Assembly: GCA_963664605.1 (NCBI GenBank)
Contig: OY761536.1
Location: forward strand, 124,001 to 188,000
Source of the DNA: JAHOYW01 sp963664605
Lineage (GTDB): Bacteria; Verrucomicrobiota; Lentisphaeria; Victivallales; Victivallaceae
Length of the DNA stretch: 64,000 nucleotides
Direction of reading: 5' to 3'
Part shown: piece after piece, positions 10,606 to 19,954 of the stretch
Layout: each line of letters begins with the position of its first letter
How positions within the stretch are numbered: the first letter of the stretch is position 1
Position numbers and translations under genes: made by a program
Notes under the pieces: generated by a model
What the model was told of the DNA's origin: nothing
The model's input: the letters and a program-made list of their open reading frames with translations, nothing else
Database searches by the model: none

Positions 10606-11104
10606 TAGGACTAAAACTACATTAATTGGGATTGCTGTTTTTTGTGTATGTTTCTTTTTGTTATTTCCTTATTTTAAACCGTTATTTAATAAGGCTATAA
10701 AAGAAAAGTTAATCATTAAATCTTTTGATGAACTAAAAAAATATAATTTACCAACATATATTGATGCCCCTACAGTTGGTGATATTCTTATGGTGCGTAA
10801 TGTTAAAAAAACAGGAGTTAGCTATATTGATTTATATGGCAAGTTTGATACTGGTAAAGTGGATTTATTTCTTGTGAAATATAAATTTAAGAAGAGAAAA
10901 AGAGTAAGTTCATGGTTATTTAAAAAACCTCCAGCCGAGGTATTAAATATGTTTAAAAAAGACATGAAAGATTATTTCGTATTAAAAGGAAATGAGGTTA
11001 AAATATTTAATGATGCTTTTGAAAAATCAGTATTTTGTTTCATTATTTCAGATAATGGCTATTTTGTTTGTAAAATTATTCACCCATATAGACCAAGACT
11101 GTAA
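10583..11104 (+). CDS. Putative immunity protein 2, single membrane span
   Basis: The 173-residue product starts at the ATG at 10583 behind AAAGGAGGA. An upstream in-frame ATG at 10562 would place that ribosome site inside the gene, so 10583 is preferred. The N-terminus is basic (KLKRNNRTK) and is followed by one hydrophobic span (about residues 13-32, GIAVFCVCFFLLFPYF). The remainder is basic and presumably exposed outside the cytoplasm; no domain is recognised. It overlaps the end of RHS cassette 2 by 23 bases, implying translational coupling. Position supports an immunity role and the membrane anchor supports an envelope target for tip 2. Confidence 0.65.
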   Translation: MSKLKRNNRTKTTLIGIAVFCVCFFLLFPYFKPLFNKAIKEKLIIKSFDELKKYNLPTYIDAPTVGDILMVRNVKKTGVSYIDLYGKFDTGKVDLFLVKYKFKKRKRVSSWLFKKPPAEVLNMFKKDMKDYFVLKGNEVKIFNDAFEKSVFCFIISDNGYFVCKIIHPYRPRL

Positions 11105-11216
11105 TCCTGAAATCCCGGGAAGTTTTTCTGATGTTGTTTTTTCGGATAAATATTTCTGTCAATTTCCGGTTTTGTTGATCTGTAAAATTGACTAATAGCT
11201 TTTATAATATTTCGTA
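11105..11216 (+). repeat. Inter-cassette spacer, class I, copy 2
   Basis: This is a variant of the spacer at 8480-8610. It shares the stretch from about 11125 to the core junction, with small differences (one base missing in the T run, TAATGC instead of TAACGC at the junction). Only CCCGGGAAGTTTTT remains of the hairpin. Confidence 0.8.
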
Positions 11217-13310
11217 ATGCTTGGGAGAATGTCGTCGATGAAGTTGATGGAGAACAGCACACAGAAACTGATAAATTCCTACAGCTACGACGCTATGAGC
11301 CGTATAGCGTCGGTTTCGGACGGCACGAATACCGCCGAATACACCCGTCTTTCCGGCACTAACCTCCTTAACAGCGTTGTCGTCAAGCAGGGCGAGGCCA
11401 CCAAATTAAGTACGACTAAAACTTACGACGCGTTCAACCGTCTGCTTTCGACTTCGAGCGTTGCGGGCGCAGCTACCCGTACTTACACTTACGAATACAA
11501 CGACAAAGACCAACGCACGAAGCTGACCTTAGCCGACGGCACTTACTGGGAGTACACTTACGATGAAAAAGGCCAGGTCACCAGCGGCATTAAGAAAGAC
11601 TCCGCCGGAAATTCTATCGCTGGACAGAGTTTCAACTATACCTTTGACGACATCGGCAACCGCAAGACCGCGACCGAAGGCATGACCGGGATGGATTCCG
11701 CATATAGCAGTAATAACGTTAACCAGTACACACAGCGCACCATACCCGGAGCGGTTCCGATTGCCGGGAGCGCGGCGACTGACGCGACAGTCAGGGTCAA
11801 AGACGCTGACACCGGGCAGGTTTACCATACTACCCGCTCAGGTAAGTATTTCAGCAAAGCTGTACCCGTGGACAACACAAGCGCCGCCAAAGAAGCGAAC
11901 CTCGAAATCCACGCGGTGAAGTTTGACACTACCGAGGACAAGGACATAGTCAAGACCATATCCGGTAAATACTATGTAGCTAAAACGCCACAGTCATTTA
12001 CCTATGACACCGACGGAAACATGACCTCGGACGGAGAATGGACTTATACATACAATGCGGAAAACCGTCCTGTTACCGTAATTAATGCGGATAATACCAA
12101 GAAATTTGAGTATAAGTATGACTATGCAGGTAGAAGAATTGAAGAAAAATATTATACTTCAAGCGGTACTTGGACTCTATCTAAACACTTGAAATTTGTC
12201 TACCAAGGTTTCAAGAAAATAGCCGAATATGATGGAAACGATAATCTGCTAAAACTCTACACTTGGCAGCCCGTGGATTTAGACGTGCCATTGTGGGTTA
12301 AGGACGGGAGCACCTATTACTTCTACATTGTAGACGGCAATAAAAATGTCCGCTCAATGGTGGACGTATCAGGCAATGAAGTTGCCAGTTACGATTACAA
12401 GCCTTTCGGCGGTATTGCTTCGCAATCTGGCACATATGCCGACACCAACATGTATCGCTTCAGTAGCGAATACTACTGTCCTGTACTTAAATCTAGCGAC
12501 TTTGGAGTACGTGATTACAGCTTTGTTCTAGGGCGTTGGAGAACTCGTGACCCGATTGGGGAAGCGGATGAGCCAAATCTATATCTTTTTGTTTCCAATA
12601 ATCCAATTAATAAAATTGATATATTGGGAATGTGGGGTAGAAATATTCATGAAGTAGCGACTAGAAGGTGGTCTAAAAATGTAGGATATGCACCTGATGC
12701 CGCCGCTGCAATAGGAGCTGCAGATGAAGCTGTCGATGGTGGAACCCTTGGAGGAGGTAAAGGGTGGGCACCTTGGGGAGACCAAAGCTATCACTTTAAT
12801 CGAAATAAGAGTGGCAAAGATTCTAGAATAGTAAATTATGAAAAACATTTCCAAAAAGCAAAAGAAGCTTGTGATTGGAAAGGAAAGAAAAATGATGATG
12901 CTGATGAAGCCCTTGGTCAACTTGGAACAGCTTTGCACCCTCATCAGGACTGGGTAGCACATGGAGATTACGGTATTGGTACTGCCGGTAATGTTTATAC
13001 CCATCACAATGCCTTTAGTCCACAGAAAAATCTATTATATTTTGACGATGCTGTAACTAATTACCCTGACAATATACTCTTAGATGCAGTGGGAGGAGTA
13101 GATGGACGAGCAGCAGGGGATGCAATGCGTACAGCTGTTGTTGCAGCTAATGGTGAGACTCGTTTGTATGCCAATTATGAACTGGGAACCAAAAGATACA
13201 GACTAACAAAAAAACGAACATTGAGTGTGTTAAAAGAATTTCGGAATTTTGTTAAGAAAAATGGTCTGAAAAATTGTAAATGCTGGAAAGCTTGTGGGTT
13301 AAAACAATGA
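11217..13310 (+). CDS. RHS displaced cassette 3: zinc-phospholipase-like tip
   Basis: The 697-residue frame starts within the core (MLGRMSSMKL) with no signal peptide. The core runs to the DPIGEADEPNLYLF and IDILGM blocks. The tip (12633-13307, 225 residues) begins with Trp and has WGRNIHEVATRRW, then an HFNRN segment, then LGTALHPHQDWVAHGDY. An N-terminal Trp plus spaced His/Asp and an H-x-x-x-D motif followed by another His is the ligand pattern of zinc-dependent phospholipase C / S1-P1 nuclease folds. If correct, the tip would cleave phospholipids or, less likely, nucleic acid. The multi-span membrane partner that follows fits a membrane target. The fold assignment is by motif only. Confidence 0.75.
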   Translation: MLGRMSSMKLMENSTQKLINSYSYDAMSRIASVSDGTNTAEYTRLSGTNLLNSVVVKQGEATKLSTTKTYDAFNRLLSTSSVAGAATRTYTYEYNDKDQRTKLTLADGTYWEYTYDEKGQVTSGIKKDSAGNSIAGQSFNYTFDDIGNRKTATEGMTGMDSAYSSNNVNQYTQRTIPGAVPIAGSAATDATVRVKDADTGQVYHTTRSGKYFSKAVPVDNTSAAKEANLEIHAVKFDTTEDKDIVKTISGKYYVAKTPQSFTYDTDGNMTSDGEWTYTYNAENRPVTVINADNTKKFEYKYDYAGRRIEEKYYTSSGTWTLSKHLKFVYQGFKKIAEYDGNDNLLKLYTWQPVDLDVPLWVKDGSTYYFYIVDGNKNVRSMVDVSGNEVASYDYKPFGGIASQSGTYADTNMYRFSSEYYCPVLKSSDFGVRDYSFVLGRWRTRDPIGEADEPNLYLFVSNNPINKIDILGMWGRNIHEVATRRWSKNVGYAPDAAAAIGAADEAVDGGTLGGGKGWAPWGDQSYHFNRNKSGKDSRIVNYEKHFQKAKEACDWKGKKNDDADEALGQLGTALHPHQDWVAHGDYGIGTAGNVYTHHNAFSPQKNLLYFDDAVTNYPDNILLDAVGGVDGRAAGDAMRTAVVAANGETRLYANYELGTKRYRLTKKRTLSVLKEFRNFVKKNGLKNCKCWKACGLKQ

Positions 13311-13732
13311 GATTATTAGCAAACATGAAACATCGTATAATTCATTTTTTTTTGGTATTGACAAGTACATTTTTTATTAACTGCATAGGTTGGCCTGGAC
13401 CTCATGGTGGACTACAATTTCTAGGAGAAATAATTTGGAAGCAACGACAATATGAAACAGTCTATGCAATGAATTATATTTTGATTGTATCAAGTCTTTT
13501 AGCACTTATTGCGAGCTTATTATATTTTAGAAAAATACGAATCACGATAACTTTTATTTCAGCAGTAGGATATTTGATTGTATTCTTTAAGCTTTTAAGT
13601 AAAATTCATCCACCTGTGATTTATATTGTATTATTAACATCATTACCATTTATAATTACCTTAGGAAGTTTTGTTGTTTTTTCATTTCTTCCTAAGATGC
13701 AGGAGAAATCTATTAAGGATTCAGGGAATTAA
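13307..13732 (+). CDS. Putative immunity protein 3, multi-span membrane protein
   Basis: The ATG at 13307 overlaps the TGA of cassette 3 (ATGA), which decides the start; an in-frame ATG at 13280 lies inside the toxin gene. The 141-residue product has about four hydrophobic spans (near residues 9-25, 49-67, 75-92 and 98-121) and little soluble sequence. It matches no family I recognise. It is coupled to the phospholipase-like tip and is the only multi-span partner in the array. Protection of the membrane against that tip is inferred. Confidence 0.65.
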   Translation: MRLLANMKHRIIHFFLVLTSTFFINCIGWPGPHGGLQFLGEIIWKQRQYETVYAMNYILIVSSLLALIASLLYFRKIRITITFISAVGYLIVFFKLLSKIHPPVIYIVLLTSLPFIITLGSFVVFSFLPKMQEKSIKDSGN

Positions 13733-13900
13733 TTTTCTTTCATTTTTTGCCTGATTTTTTTATTCCTGTGGAGTTTTTGGAATGCGGCAAAATCAACATT
13801 GCATAACCTTTATGTAAAGCCGGAAGAAAAGCCCTTTCGGGGCCGTGTCGCATAATACAGGCCTTATTTCGCCCTTGCATCTTCGAGTATCCCGTATATA
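13733..13900 (+). repeat. Inter-cassette spacer, class II, copy 1
   Basis: This spacer differs from class I. It contains a 34-base segment (13776-13809) that recurs exactly at 23098-23131, and a small GCCC/GGGGC hairpin near 13826-13838. RHS-core homology resumes near 13874, upstream of where class I cassettes begin, and continues without interruption into cassette 4. No gene is seen. Confidence 0.7.
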
Positions 13901-16084
13901 TTGAGTGGTAACGGTAAACTTGAATACGCCTATGATACGCTTGGGAGAATGTCGTCGATGAAGTTGATGGAGAACAGCACACAGAAACTGATAAATTCCT
14001 ACAGCTACGACGCTATGAGCCGTATAGCGACAGTCTCGGACGGCACGAATACCGCCGAATACACCCGTCTTTCCGGCACAAACCTCCTTAACAGCGTTGT
14101 CGTCAAGCAGGGCGAGGCCACCAAATTGAACACGACTAAAAACTACGACGCGTTCAACCGCCTGCTTTCGACTTCGAGCGTCGCGGGTGCAGCTACCCGT
14201 ACTTACACTTACGAATACAACGACAAAGACCAACGGACAAAATTAACACTGGCGGACGGTTCGTATTGGCTGTATACATACGATGAAAAAGGCCAGGTCA
14301 CCAGCGGCATAAAGAAAGACTCCGCCGGAAATTCTATTGCCGGGCAGAGCTTCAACTATACCTTTGACGACATCGGCAACCGCAAGACCGCGACCGAAGG
14401 CATGACCGGGATGGATTCCGCATATAGCAGTAATAACGTTAACCAGTACACACAGCGGACCATACCGGGCGCGGTTCCGATTGCCGGGAGCGCGGCGACT
14501 GACGCGACAGTCAGGGTCAAAGACGCTGACACCGGGCAGGTTTACCATACTACCCGCTCAGGTAAATATTTCAGCAAAGCTGTACCCGTGGACAACACAG
14601 GCGCCGCCAAAGAAGCGAACCTCGAAATCCACGCGGTGAAGTTTGACGCTACCGAGGACAAGGACATAGTCAAGACTATATCCGGTAAATACTATGTAGC
14701 TAAAACGCCACAAACTTATACTTATGACAATGACGGAAACATGACCTCGGACGGTGAGTGGACGTATACCTGGAACGGTGAGAACCGGATGATACAGGCT
14801 GAATCCGCCGACAATAAGCTGGAATTTGCTTATGATTATATGGGTAGAAGGTTCAGCAAAAAGGTCTATACCGGTTCTACTGGAAACTGGACGCTGGCAA
14901 GTGAACAGAAATTTGTTTATAACAACTATAAGCAAATAGCTGAATACAACGGTAGTGATGTACTGCAGAAGACTTACACCTGGCAACCGATTAGACCAGA
15001 TGTGCCGCTATGGGTTAAGGACGGAACTAATTACTATTATTACATCATAGACGGTAATAAGAACGTCCGTTCAATGGTTGATTCAAGCAATAATATTGTT
15101 GCCGAATATGACTATAACCCATTTGGTAAAATAGTAGCGAGCTCAGGAACATACAAAGACTCCAATAAATACCGTTTTAGTTCTGAATACCATGATGACG
15201 AAAGCGGACTGATCTATTACAACTACCGCTATTATAATGTTGATTCAGGCCGATGGACTAATAGAGACCCCATGGGAGAAAAGGGTGGATATAATTTATA
15301 TTCATTTATCAACAACAGTAGTATCGGCCATTGGGATATATTAGGGTTAATATCTGGCAAAGAAAGATGGTATAGTGATAATGATTCTAAAGCAACAACT
15401 GCCTATTTAGCCAAAATGCTTAAGAATGAGTTGAGTAAAATTATATACTCTAACCCAAACGCTAATAAAAGTGGTGATTGTGGCATTAAAGCAAAAAGAA
15501 TGTTGCAAAGTACTATGGATCATCTAACTAATAAAACTCAAATTTTAGATGATCTTTTGTTGCACGCGATAAAAACAGGAGTAGGTGCTGTTTCTGTAGG
15601 ATACCTTGGGGTTGCAACCATTGATTTATTAGAAGAAGTAGAAAAAAATGGTATTACTCCTAATGCCTTCTTTACTGTGTTAACTGCTGTAATAAAATCT
15701 CGTACAGGGGTAAATGAATTATCTCAATACGCAACCGAAAAAGCTACGGAATTATCGCAAAAATGGTATGATAAATTATCTAACACACAAGCTGCACATG
15801 GTAGCGGAGGAGCTACCTATATGCGTCGAAACAGACCTACTCTTGAAGAGGCAAAGATAAACCTTTCCTGGAAGGTCAATTTACTTGGACAAGGAACTTA
15901 TCAAGTAAGTGGTAGTTATAAGCGTTCTGTTGGAAGTAGTGTTTGTTGTTCAGTTTATTTGCGAGCATGGGGGAAATGGGAATTTCGTAGTAGTTATATG
16001 AAGTCGAATAAGGCAATAAAGATAATTGGTATAACTGGATATTACTTGCCGCCAAGAGCCATAAAAGCATATTTTGGAGAATAA
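13901..16084 (+). CDS. RHS displaced cassette 4: divergent core end plus tip
   Basis: The 727-residue frame can start at TTG 13901 (MSGNGKLEY), inside the core. Up to about 14780 it matches the other cassettes. After the ENR block it switches to a different core version (ENRMIQAESADNKLEF..., then ESGLIYYNYRYYNVDSGRW and RDPMGEKGGYNLY), closer to the general RHS consensus than its neighbours. This looks like a recombination junction. The tip (15350-16081, 244 residues) begins after ILGL. It is AT-rich, with a helical middle part and a beta-rich, Cys-containing end; no motif was recognised. There is no signal peptide and no good ribosome site. A lipoprotein partner follows two bases after the stop. 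Confidence 0.78.
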   Translation: MSGNGKLEYAYDTLGRMSSMKLMENSTQKLINSYSYDAMSRIATVSDGTNTAEYTRLSGTNLLNSVVVKQGEATKLNTTKNYDAFNRLLSTSSVAGAATRTYTYEYNDKDQRTKLTLADGSYWLYTYDEKGQVTSGIKKDSAGNSIAGQSFNYTFDDIGNRKTATEGMTGMDSAYSSNNVNQYTQRTIPGAVPIAGSAATDATVRVKDADTGQVYHTTRSGKYFSKAVPVDNTGAAKEANLEIHAVKFDATEDKDIVKTISGKYYVAKTPQTYTYDNDGNMTSDGEWTYTWNGENRMIQAESADNKLEFAYDYMGRRFSKKVYTGSTGNWTLASEQKFVYNNYKQIAEYNGSDVLQKTYTWQPIRPDVPLWVKDGTNYYYYIIDGNKNVRSMVDSSNNIVAEYDYNPFGKIVASSGTYKDSNKYRFSSEYHDDESGLIYYNYRYYNVDSGRWTNRDPMGEKGGYNLYSFINNSSIGHWDILGLISGKERWYSDNDSKATTAYLAKMLKNELSKIIYSNPNANKSGDCGIKAKRMLQSTMDHLTNKTQILDDLLLHAIKTGVGAVSVGYLGVATIDLLEEVEKNGITPNAFFTVLTAVIKSRTGVNELSQYATEKATELSQKWYDKLSNTQAAHGSGGATYMRRNRPTLEEAKINLSWKVNLLGQGTYQVSGSYKRSVGSSVCCSVYLRAWGKWEFRSSYMKSNKAIKIIGITGYYLPPRAIKAYFGE

Positions 16085-16086
16085 AT

Positions 16087-17013
16087 ATGATAAAGATTTT
16101 GTTATTACTTATATTACCTTTTTGTTTTATGGGCTGCGGAAAAGAAGAAATAATAAAAGAATGTCCTATTCCCCAAAACAAAGATTTTTGGTTTCCTTAT
16201 AGTTCTGGAAGCATATTAATATATGGTCATCCTTGTGATTATCAGATTGTGAATAGGTTTAATTTAATTATATCTAAAGATCAATTACCTTTGCTTTGTA
16301 GCTTGCTTGCCAAAAAAGAACCTTTAAGCTTAAAAGATATGGCTGAACTATTATATAACGACTCAAAGGGAATAATGCTTGAAAGTGCTATTATTGTCGA
16401 AATACATAATTATCCCTTGTCTTGTGATGGTAGTAAGGTTAATGTTAACCAATACCAAATTTACCACAAAAATGAGGTTGTTTTGTCCATTTTTCGCCTA
16501 AAACAAGTTCCAAATGGCAATGTTAAAATCTCTCTTTTTAGTAAAGAAGAACTTAAACAAATAGGTGAAAAAATAAATTTAAAATTAGTTTCTCAGAAAT
16601 ACTCAGTAAGTTTTTTACCAAGATTTTTTTTAGGAGGAGCTTATTGGCAACAATTTTCAAGTTTATTTGATTCTAGTGCTTTAAAAATAAATGAAAAAAT
16701 TGTCTATGCAAATTATAAATTTCCTGTAAATAAAATATACAAATCTAAAGATGAATTTATTTATATTTTTTCAAAAGGACTTGGACTTATTGCGACATAT
16801 GCTCCAAAAGACATTGTCAGTCCTTCAGACACTCTTTATTATAAGGACTTTTTTGTTGAGCTAAAAGGAGATGCAAAAACTAGATTGATGAGTCGTTTAA
16901 TTTATTATTACATTCCGGGCAAAGATAAAGATTTTGAATTTATTGATAGACACTTTTTTGAAAAATCCCCATCGGGAGAATTAATGACTAAAAAAATTGA
17001 TTTGTCGTTATGA
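16087..17013 (+). CDS. Putative immunity lipoprotein 4
   Basis: The 308-residue product has a lipoprotein signal with a lipobox ending FMGC (Cys about residue 17). The ATG lies two bases after the cassette 4 stop, behind TTTTGGAG. The mature part is AT-rich and Lys-rich with no recognised domain. It is unrelated by eye to lipoproteins 1, 5 and 6. Its position makes it the likely partner of tip 4. Confidence 0.65.
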   Translation: MIKILLLLILPFCFMGCGKEEIIKECPIPQNKDFWFPYSSGSILIYGHPCDYQIVNRFNLIISKDQLPLLCSLLAKKEPLSLKDMAELLYNDSKGIMLESAIIVEIHNYPLSCDGSKVNVNQYQIYHKNEVVLSIFRLKQVPNGNVKISLFSKEELKQIGEKINLKLVSQKYSVSFLPRFFLGGAYWQQFSSLFDSSALKINEKIVYANYKFPVNKIYKSKDEFIYIFSKGLGLIATYAPKDIVSPSDTLYYKDFFVELKGDAKTRLMSRLIYYYIPGKDKDFEFIDRHFFEKSPSGELMTKKIDLSL

Positions 17014-17146
17014 AATTTAGACTGGGTCAGGAGCCGGTGAAATCCCGGGCAGTTTTTCTGATGTTGTTTTTTCGGATAAATATTTCTGTCAATTTCCGGT
17101 TTTGTTGATCTGTAAAATTGACTAAGAGCTTTTGTAATATTTCGTA
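17014..17146 (+). repeat. Inter-cassette spacer, class I, copy 3
   Basis: From about 17040 this matches the spacer at 11105-11216 nearly base for base (CCCGGGCAGTTTTT stub, then the common stretch). Changes include TAAGAG for TAATAG and TTGTAATA for TTATAATA. The first 25 bases are unique. Confidence 0.8.
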
Positions 17147-19156
17147 ATGCTTGGGAGAATGTCGTCGATGAAGTTGATGGAGAACAGCACACAGAAACTG
17201 ATAAATTCCTACAGCTACGACGCTATGAGCCGTATAGCGACAGTCTCGGACGGCACGAATACCGCCGAATACACCCGTCTTTCCGGCACAAACCTCCTTA
17301 ACAGCGTTGTCGTCAAGCAGGGCGAGGCCACCAAATTGAACACGACTAAAAACTACGACGCGTTCAACCGCCTGCTTTCGACTTCGAGCGTCGCGGGTGC
17401 AGCTACCCGTACTTACACTTACGAATACAACGACAAAGACCAACGGACAAAATTAACACTGGCGGACGGTTCGTATTGGCTGTATACATACGATGAAAAA
17501 GGCCAGGTCACCAGCGGCATTAAGAAAGACGCCGCCGGGAACGCCATTGCCGGGCAGAGCTTCAACTATACCTTTGACGACATCGGCAACCGCAAGACCG
17601 CGACCGAAGGCATGACCGGGATGGATTCCGCATATAGCAGTAATAACGTTAACCAGTACACACAGCGGACCATACCGGGCGCGGTTCCGATAGCCGGGAG
17701 CGCGGCGACTGACGCGACAGTCAGGGTCAAAGACGCTGACACCGGGCAGGTTTACCATACTACCCGCTCAGGTAAATATTTCAGCAAAGCTGTACCCGTG
17801 GACAACACAAGCGCCGCCAAAGAAGCGAATCTCGAGATCCACGCGGTGAAGTTTGACGTTACCGAGGACAAAGATATAGTCAAGACTATATCCGGTAAAT
17901 ACTATGTAGCTAAAACGCCACAAACTTATACTTATGACAATGACGGAAACATGACCTCGGACGGAACATGGACTTATACATACAATGCGGAGAACCGTCC
18001 TGTTACCGTAATTAATGCGGATAATACCAAGAAATTCGAGTATAAGTACGACTACGCAGGTAGGAGAATTGAAGAAAAATATTATACTTCAAGCGGAACT
18101 TGGACTTTATCAAAACACTTGAAATTTGTTTACAAAGGCTTCAAGAAAATAGCCGAATATGACGGAAGCGATAATCTCCTGAAACTCTACACTTGGCAAC
18201 CAGTAGACTTGGACGTTCCGTTGTGGGTTAAGGATGAAAGCACCTATTATTTCTACATTGTAGACGGTAATAAAAACGTCCGCTCAATGGTGGATGTATC
18301 AGGCAATGAAGTTGCCAGCTACGATTACAATCCATTCGGCATTATTACTTCACAATCCGGGACATATGCTGACAGTAATATGTATCGTTTCAGCAGTGAA
18401 TACTACAACCCGATTCTCAAATCCAGCGACTATGGGCTTCGTGATTACAAATTTGTTCTGGGACGTTGGCTAACTCGTGATCCAATTGGAGAATTTGTAG
18501 GAAAAGAAAAGAAGTTCAATTTGCTGTATGGATTTGTTAACAACGACACTATCAATAAGTGGGATTTACTGGGGTTGTCTGACGTATTTGCATATTCTGT
18601 TGAGCTGTGGGATGATGATTTGTGGATTTTGGGTGGTGATGATTTAGTCGCAGAATTCTATTTTGCCATCCAGTATACTTGTGAAAAAGGCAAAGTAAGA
18701 TACATTTCTCCTATGTCTCCTCTAGCTAAAGTTATACCACATGATTTGCAAGGCGCGAAAATTAAGTCAGGTATAATACCTAAGAAAATCTATAAAGATG
18801 GCAGTCGGGTCGAATTTACCCTATGGGCTGCTGGCTCGTGGGAGGAATTTAATAAAGAAGCTGGATTGGAAAATGCACAGAGGATAATAGAATTGTTTCA
18901 AGCAGATAAATCACCCAGACCGGTAATCTTAGGTATAAGTTTAGGAGTATATATGGTTGAGGGGAACGTAAGGGCAATAAAGAGAACTGCTGTTTTTTCA
19001 AAAAAAGTAACGATTGATTGTTGTAATAAAAGAAATGGTAAAATTATACCAATTGTAGGAAAAGATAAAACTACTAAATCTGGCGACTTATTCTGGGACA
19101 ATGCTAAAGAAATTAATATGGATGGATCAATAATAAATGATCGCTATAGAAGATAA
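17147..19156 (+). CDS. RHS displaced cassette 5: tip paralogous to tip 1
   Basis: The 669-residue core-plus-tip frame has no signal peptide. The core ends with GRWLTRDPIGEFVGKEKKFN and WDLLGL. The tip (18578-19153, 192 residues) is homologous to that of the full-length gene. From the SGIIPKKIY block through KVTIDCCNK the two are almost identical, while the first 60 or so residues and the last 25 differ. Its partner lipoprotein is likewise homologous to the partner of the full-length gene. The pair therefore looks like a diverged duplicate of the toxin-immunity unit currently carried by the full-length copy. Confidence 0.8.
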   Translation: MLGRMSSMKLMENSTQKLINSYSYDAMSRIATVSDGTNTAEYTRLSGTNLLNSVVVKQGEATKLNTTKNYDAFNRLLSTSSVAGAATRTYTYEYNDKDQRTKLTLADGSYWLYTYDEKGQVTSGIKKDAAGNAIAGQSFNYTFDDIGNRKTATEGMTGMDSAYSSNNVNQYTQRTIPGAVPIAGSAATDATVRVKDADTGQVYHTTRSGKYFSKAVPVDNTSAAKEANLEIHAVKFDVTEDKDIVKTISGKYYVAKTPQTYTYDNDGNMTSDGTWTYTYNAENRPVTVINADNTKKFEYKYDYAGRRIEEKYYTSSGTWTLSKHLKFVYKGFKKIAEYDGSDNLLKLYTWQPVDLDVPLWVKDESTYYFYIVDGNKNVRSMVDVSGNEVASYDYNPFGIITSQSGTYADSNMYRFSSEYYNPILKSSDYGLRDYKFVLGRWLTRDPIGEFVGKEKKFNLLYGFVNNDTINKWDLLGLSDVFAYSVELWDDDLWILGGDDLVAEFYFAIQYTCEKGKVRYISPMSPLAKVIPHDLQGAKIKSGIIPKKIYKDGSRVEFTLWAAGSWEEFNKEAGLENAQRIIELFQADKSPRPVILGISLGVYMVEGNVRAIKRTAVFSKKVTIDCCNKRNGKIIPIVGKDKTTKSGDLFWDNAKEINMDGSIINDRYRR

Positions 19157-19172
19157 AACTCAAAGGATAATT

Positions 19173-19823
19173 ATGAAAATAAAATTTATGATGTTAGCTC
19201 TATGTTTTTCCCTTGTTCTTGTAGCTACTAGTTGTAGCAAGGTCAAACCTGGACCATCATCTGGGTATATGGGAGCACGTGTATATGATACATCTGTATA
19301 TTTCTATCACACTGCTGCTTATAGTAAAAATAAAAAACAGGAAATAATCGTAGCCTTTTGGGATAATGATCCAAATTATCCCCTCGAACATGCGCCTAGC
19401 ATGATGTTAGACTCACCTAATATAGAGTGTAATTTAACCAGATCTGATTCTGCTGCAAAATTTCAATGTGTTGGTAAATTTGATGGAAAAACTGGTAAAG
19501 GGGAAGTTAATATTAATGGAGAAAAATTTGATGTATCCAATGGACGATTATTTCTTATAAATACCCATGTAAAGCCTGTAAAAGTAATCCAGGTAAATGA
19601 GCAATTTAATTTACCCCCCTTTGATAATTTGTCCTGTTTAGGTAATTTCCCCTTTACTAATAAGAAGAGAATTTCAAAGAAGAGCGTTGTAGATTCTTTT
19701 TCATCTGCTCAAGAAAAATTTGAATATCTTGCTAAACACAATAAAACAGTTGCTGCTTTCCTTGCCGCTAGCAAAAAGCACTCCGAGAAAAATAAAACCA
19801 AAGATTCAAAAAAGAAAGATTGA
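19173..19823 (+). CDS. Putative immunity lipoprotein 5 (paralogue of 1)
   Basis: The start is the ATG at 19173 behind AAAGGA, the same context as at 7844. An in-frame ATG at 19137 would add residues overlapping the toxin gene and hide the signal peptide. The 216-residue product has a lipobox ending VATSC. It aligns with lipoprotein 1 over its length, with near-identical stretches (GRLFLINTHVKPVKVIQVNE and the Lys/Asp tail) and diverged middle sections including an extra KKRISKKS segment. Divergence alongside the paralogous tip suggests that each protects against its own variant. Confidence 0.75.
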   Translation: MKIKFMMLALCFSLVLVATSCSKVKPGPSSGYMGARVYDTSVYFYHTAAYSKNKKQEIIVAFWDNDPNYPLEHAPSMMLDSPNIECNLTRSDSAAKFQCVGKFDGKTGKGEVNINGEKFDVSNGRLFLINTHVKPVKVIQVNEQFNLPPFDNLSCLGNFPFTNKKRISKKSVVDSFSSAQEKFEYLAKHNKTVAAFLAASKKHSEKNKTKDSKKKD

Positions 19824-19954
19824 TTTTGCCCGGGTAAATCACGGGCAGTTTTCTGATGTTGTTTTTTGCGGATAAATCTTTCTGTCAATTTCCGGTTTTG
19901 TTGATCTGTAAAATTGACTAATAGCTTTTATAATATTTCGTAACGCTTGGGAGA
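19824..19954 (+). repeat. Inter-cassette spacer, class I, copy 4
   Basis: This is base-for-base identical to 8480-8610, including the terminator hairpin (19828-19852). Both identical copies follow the two homologous lipoprotein genes. Confidence 0.88.
19828..19852 (+). terminator. Probable terminator after immunity 5
   Basis: The GCCCG/CGGGC hairpin followed by AGTTTT is identical to the one at 8484-8508. Confidence 0.5.
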
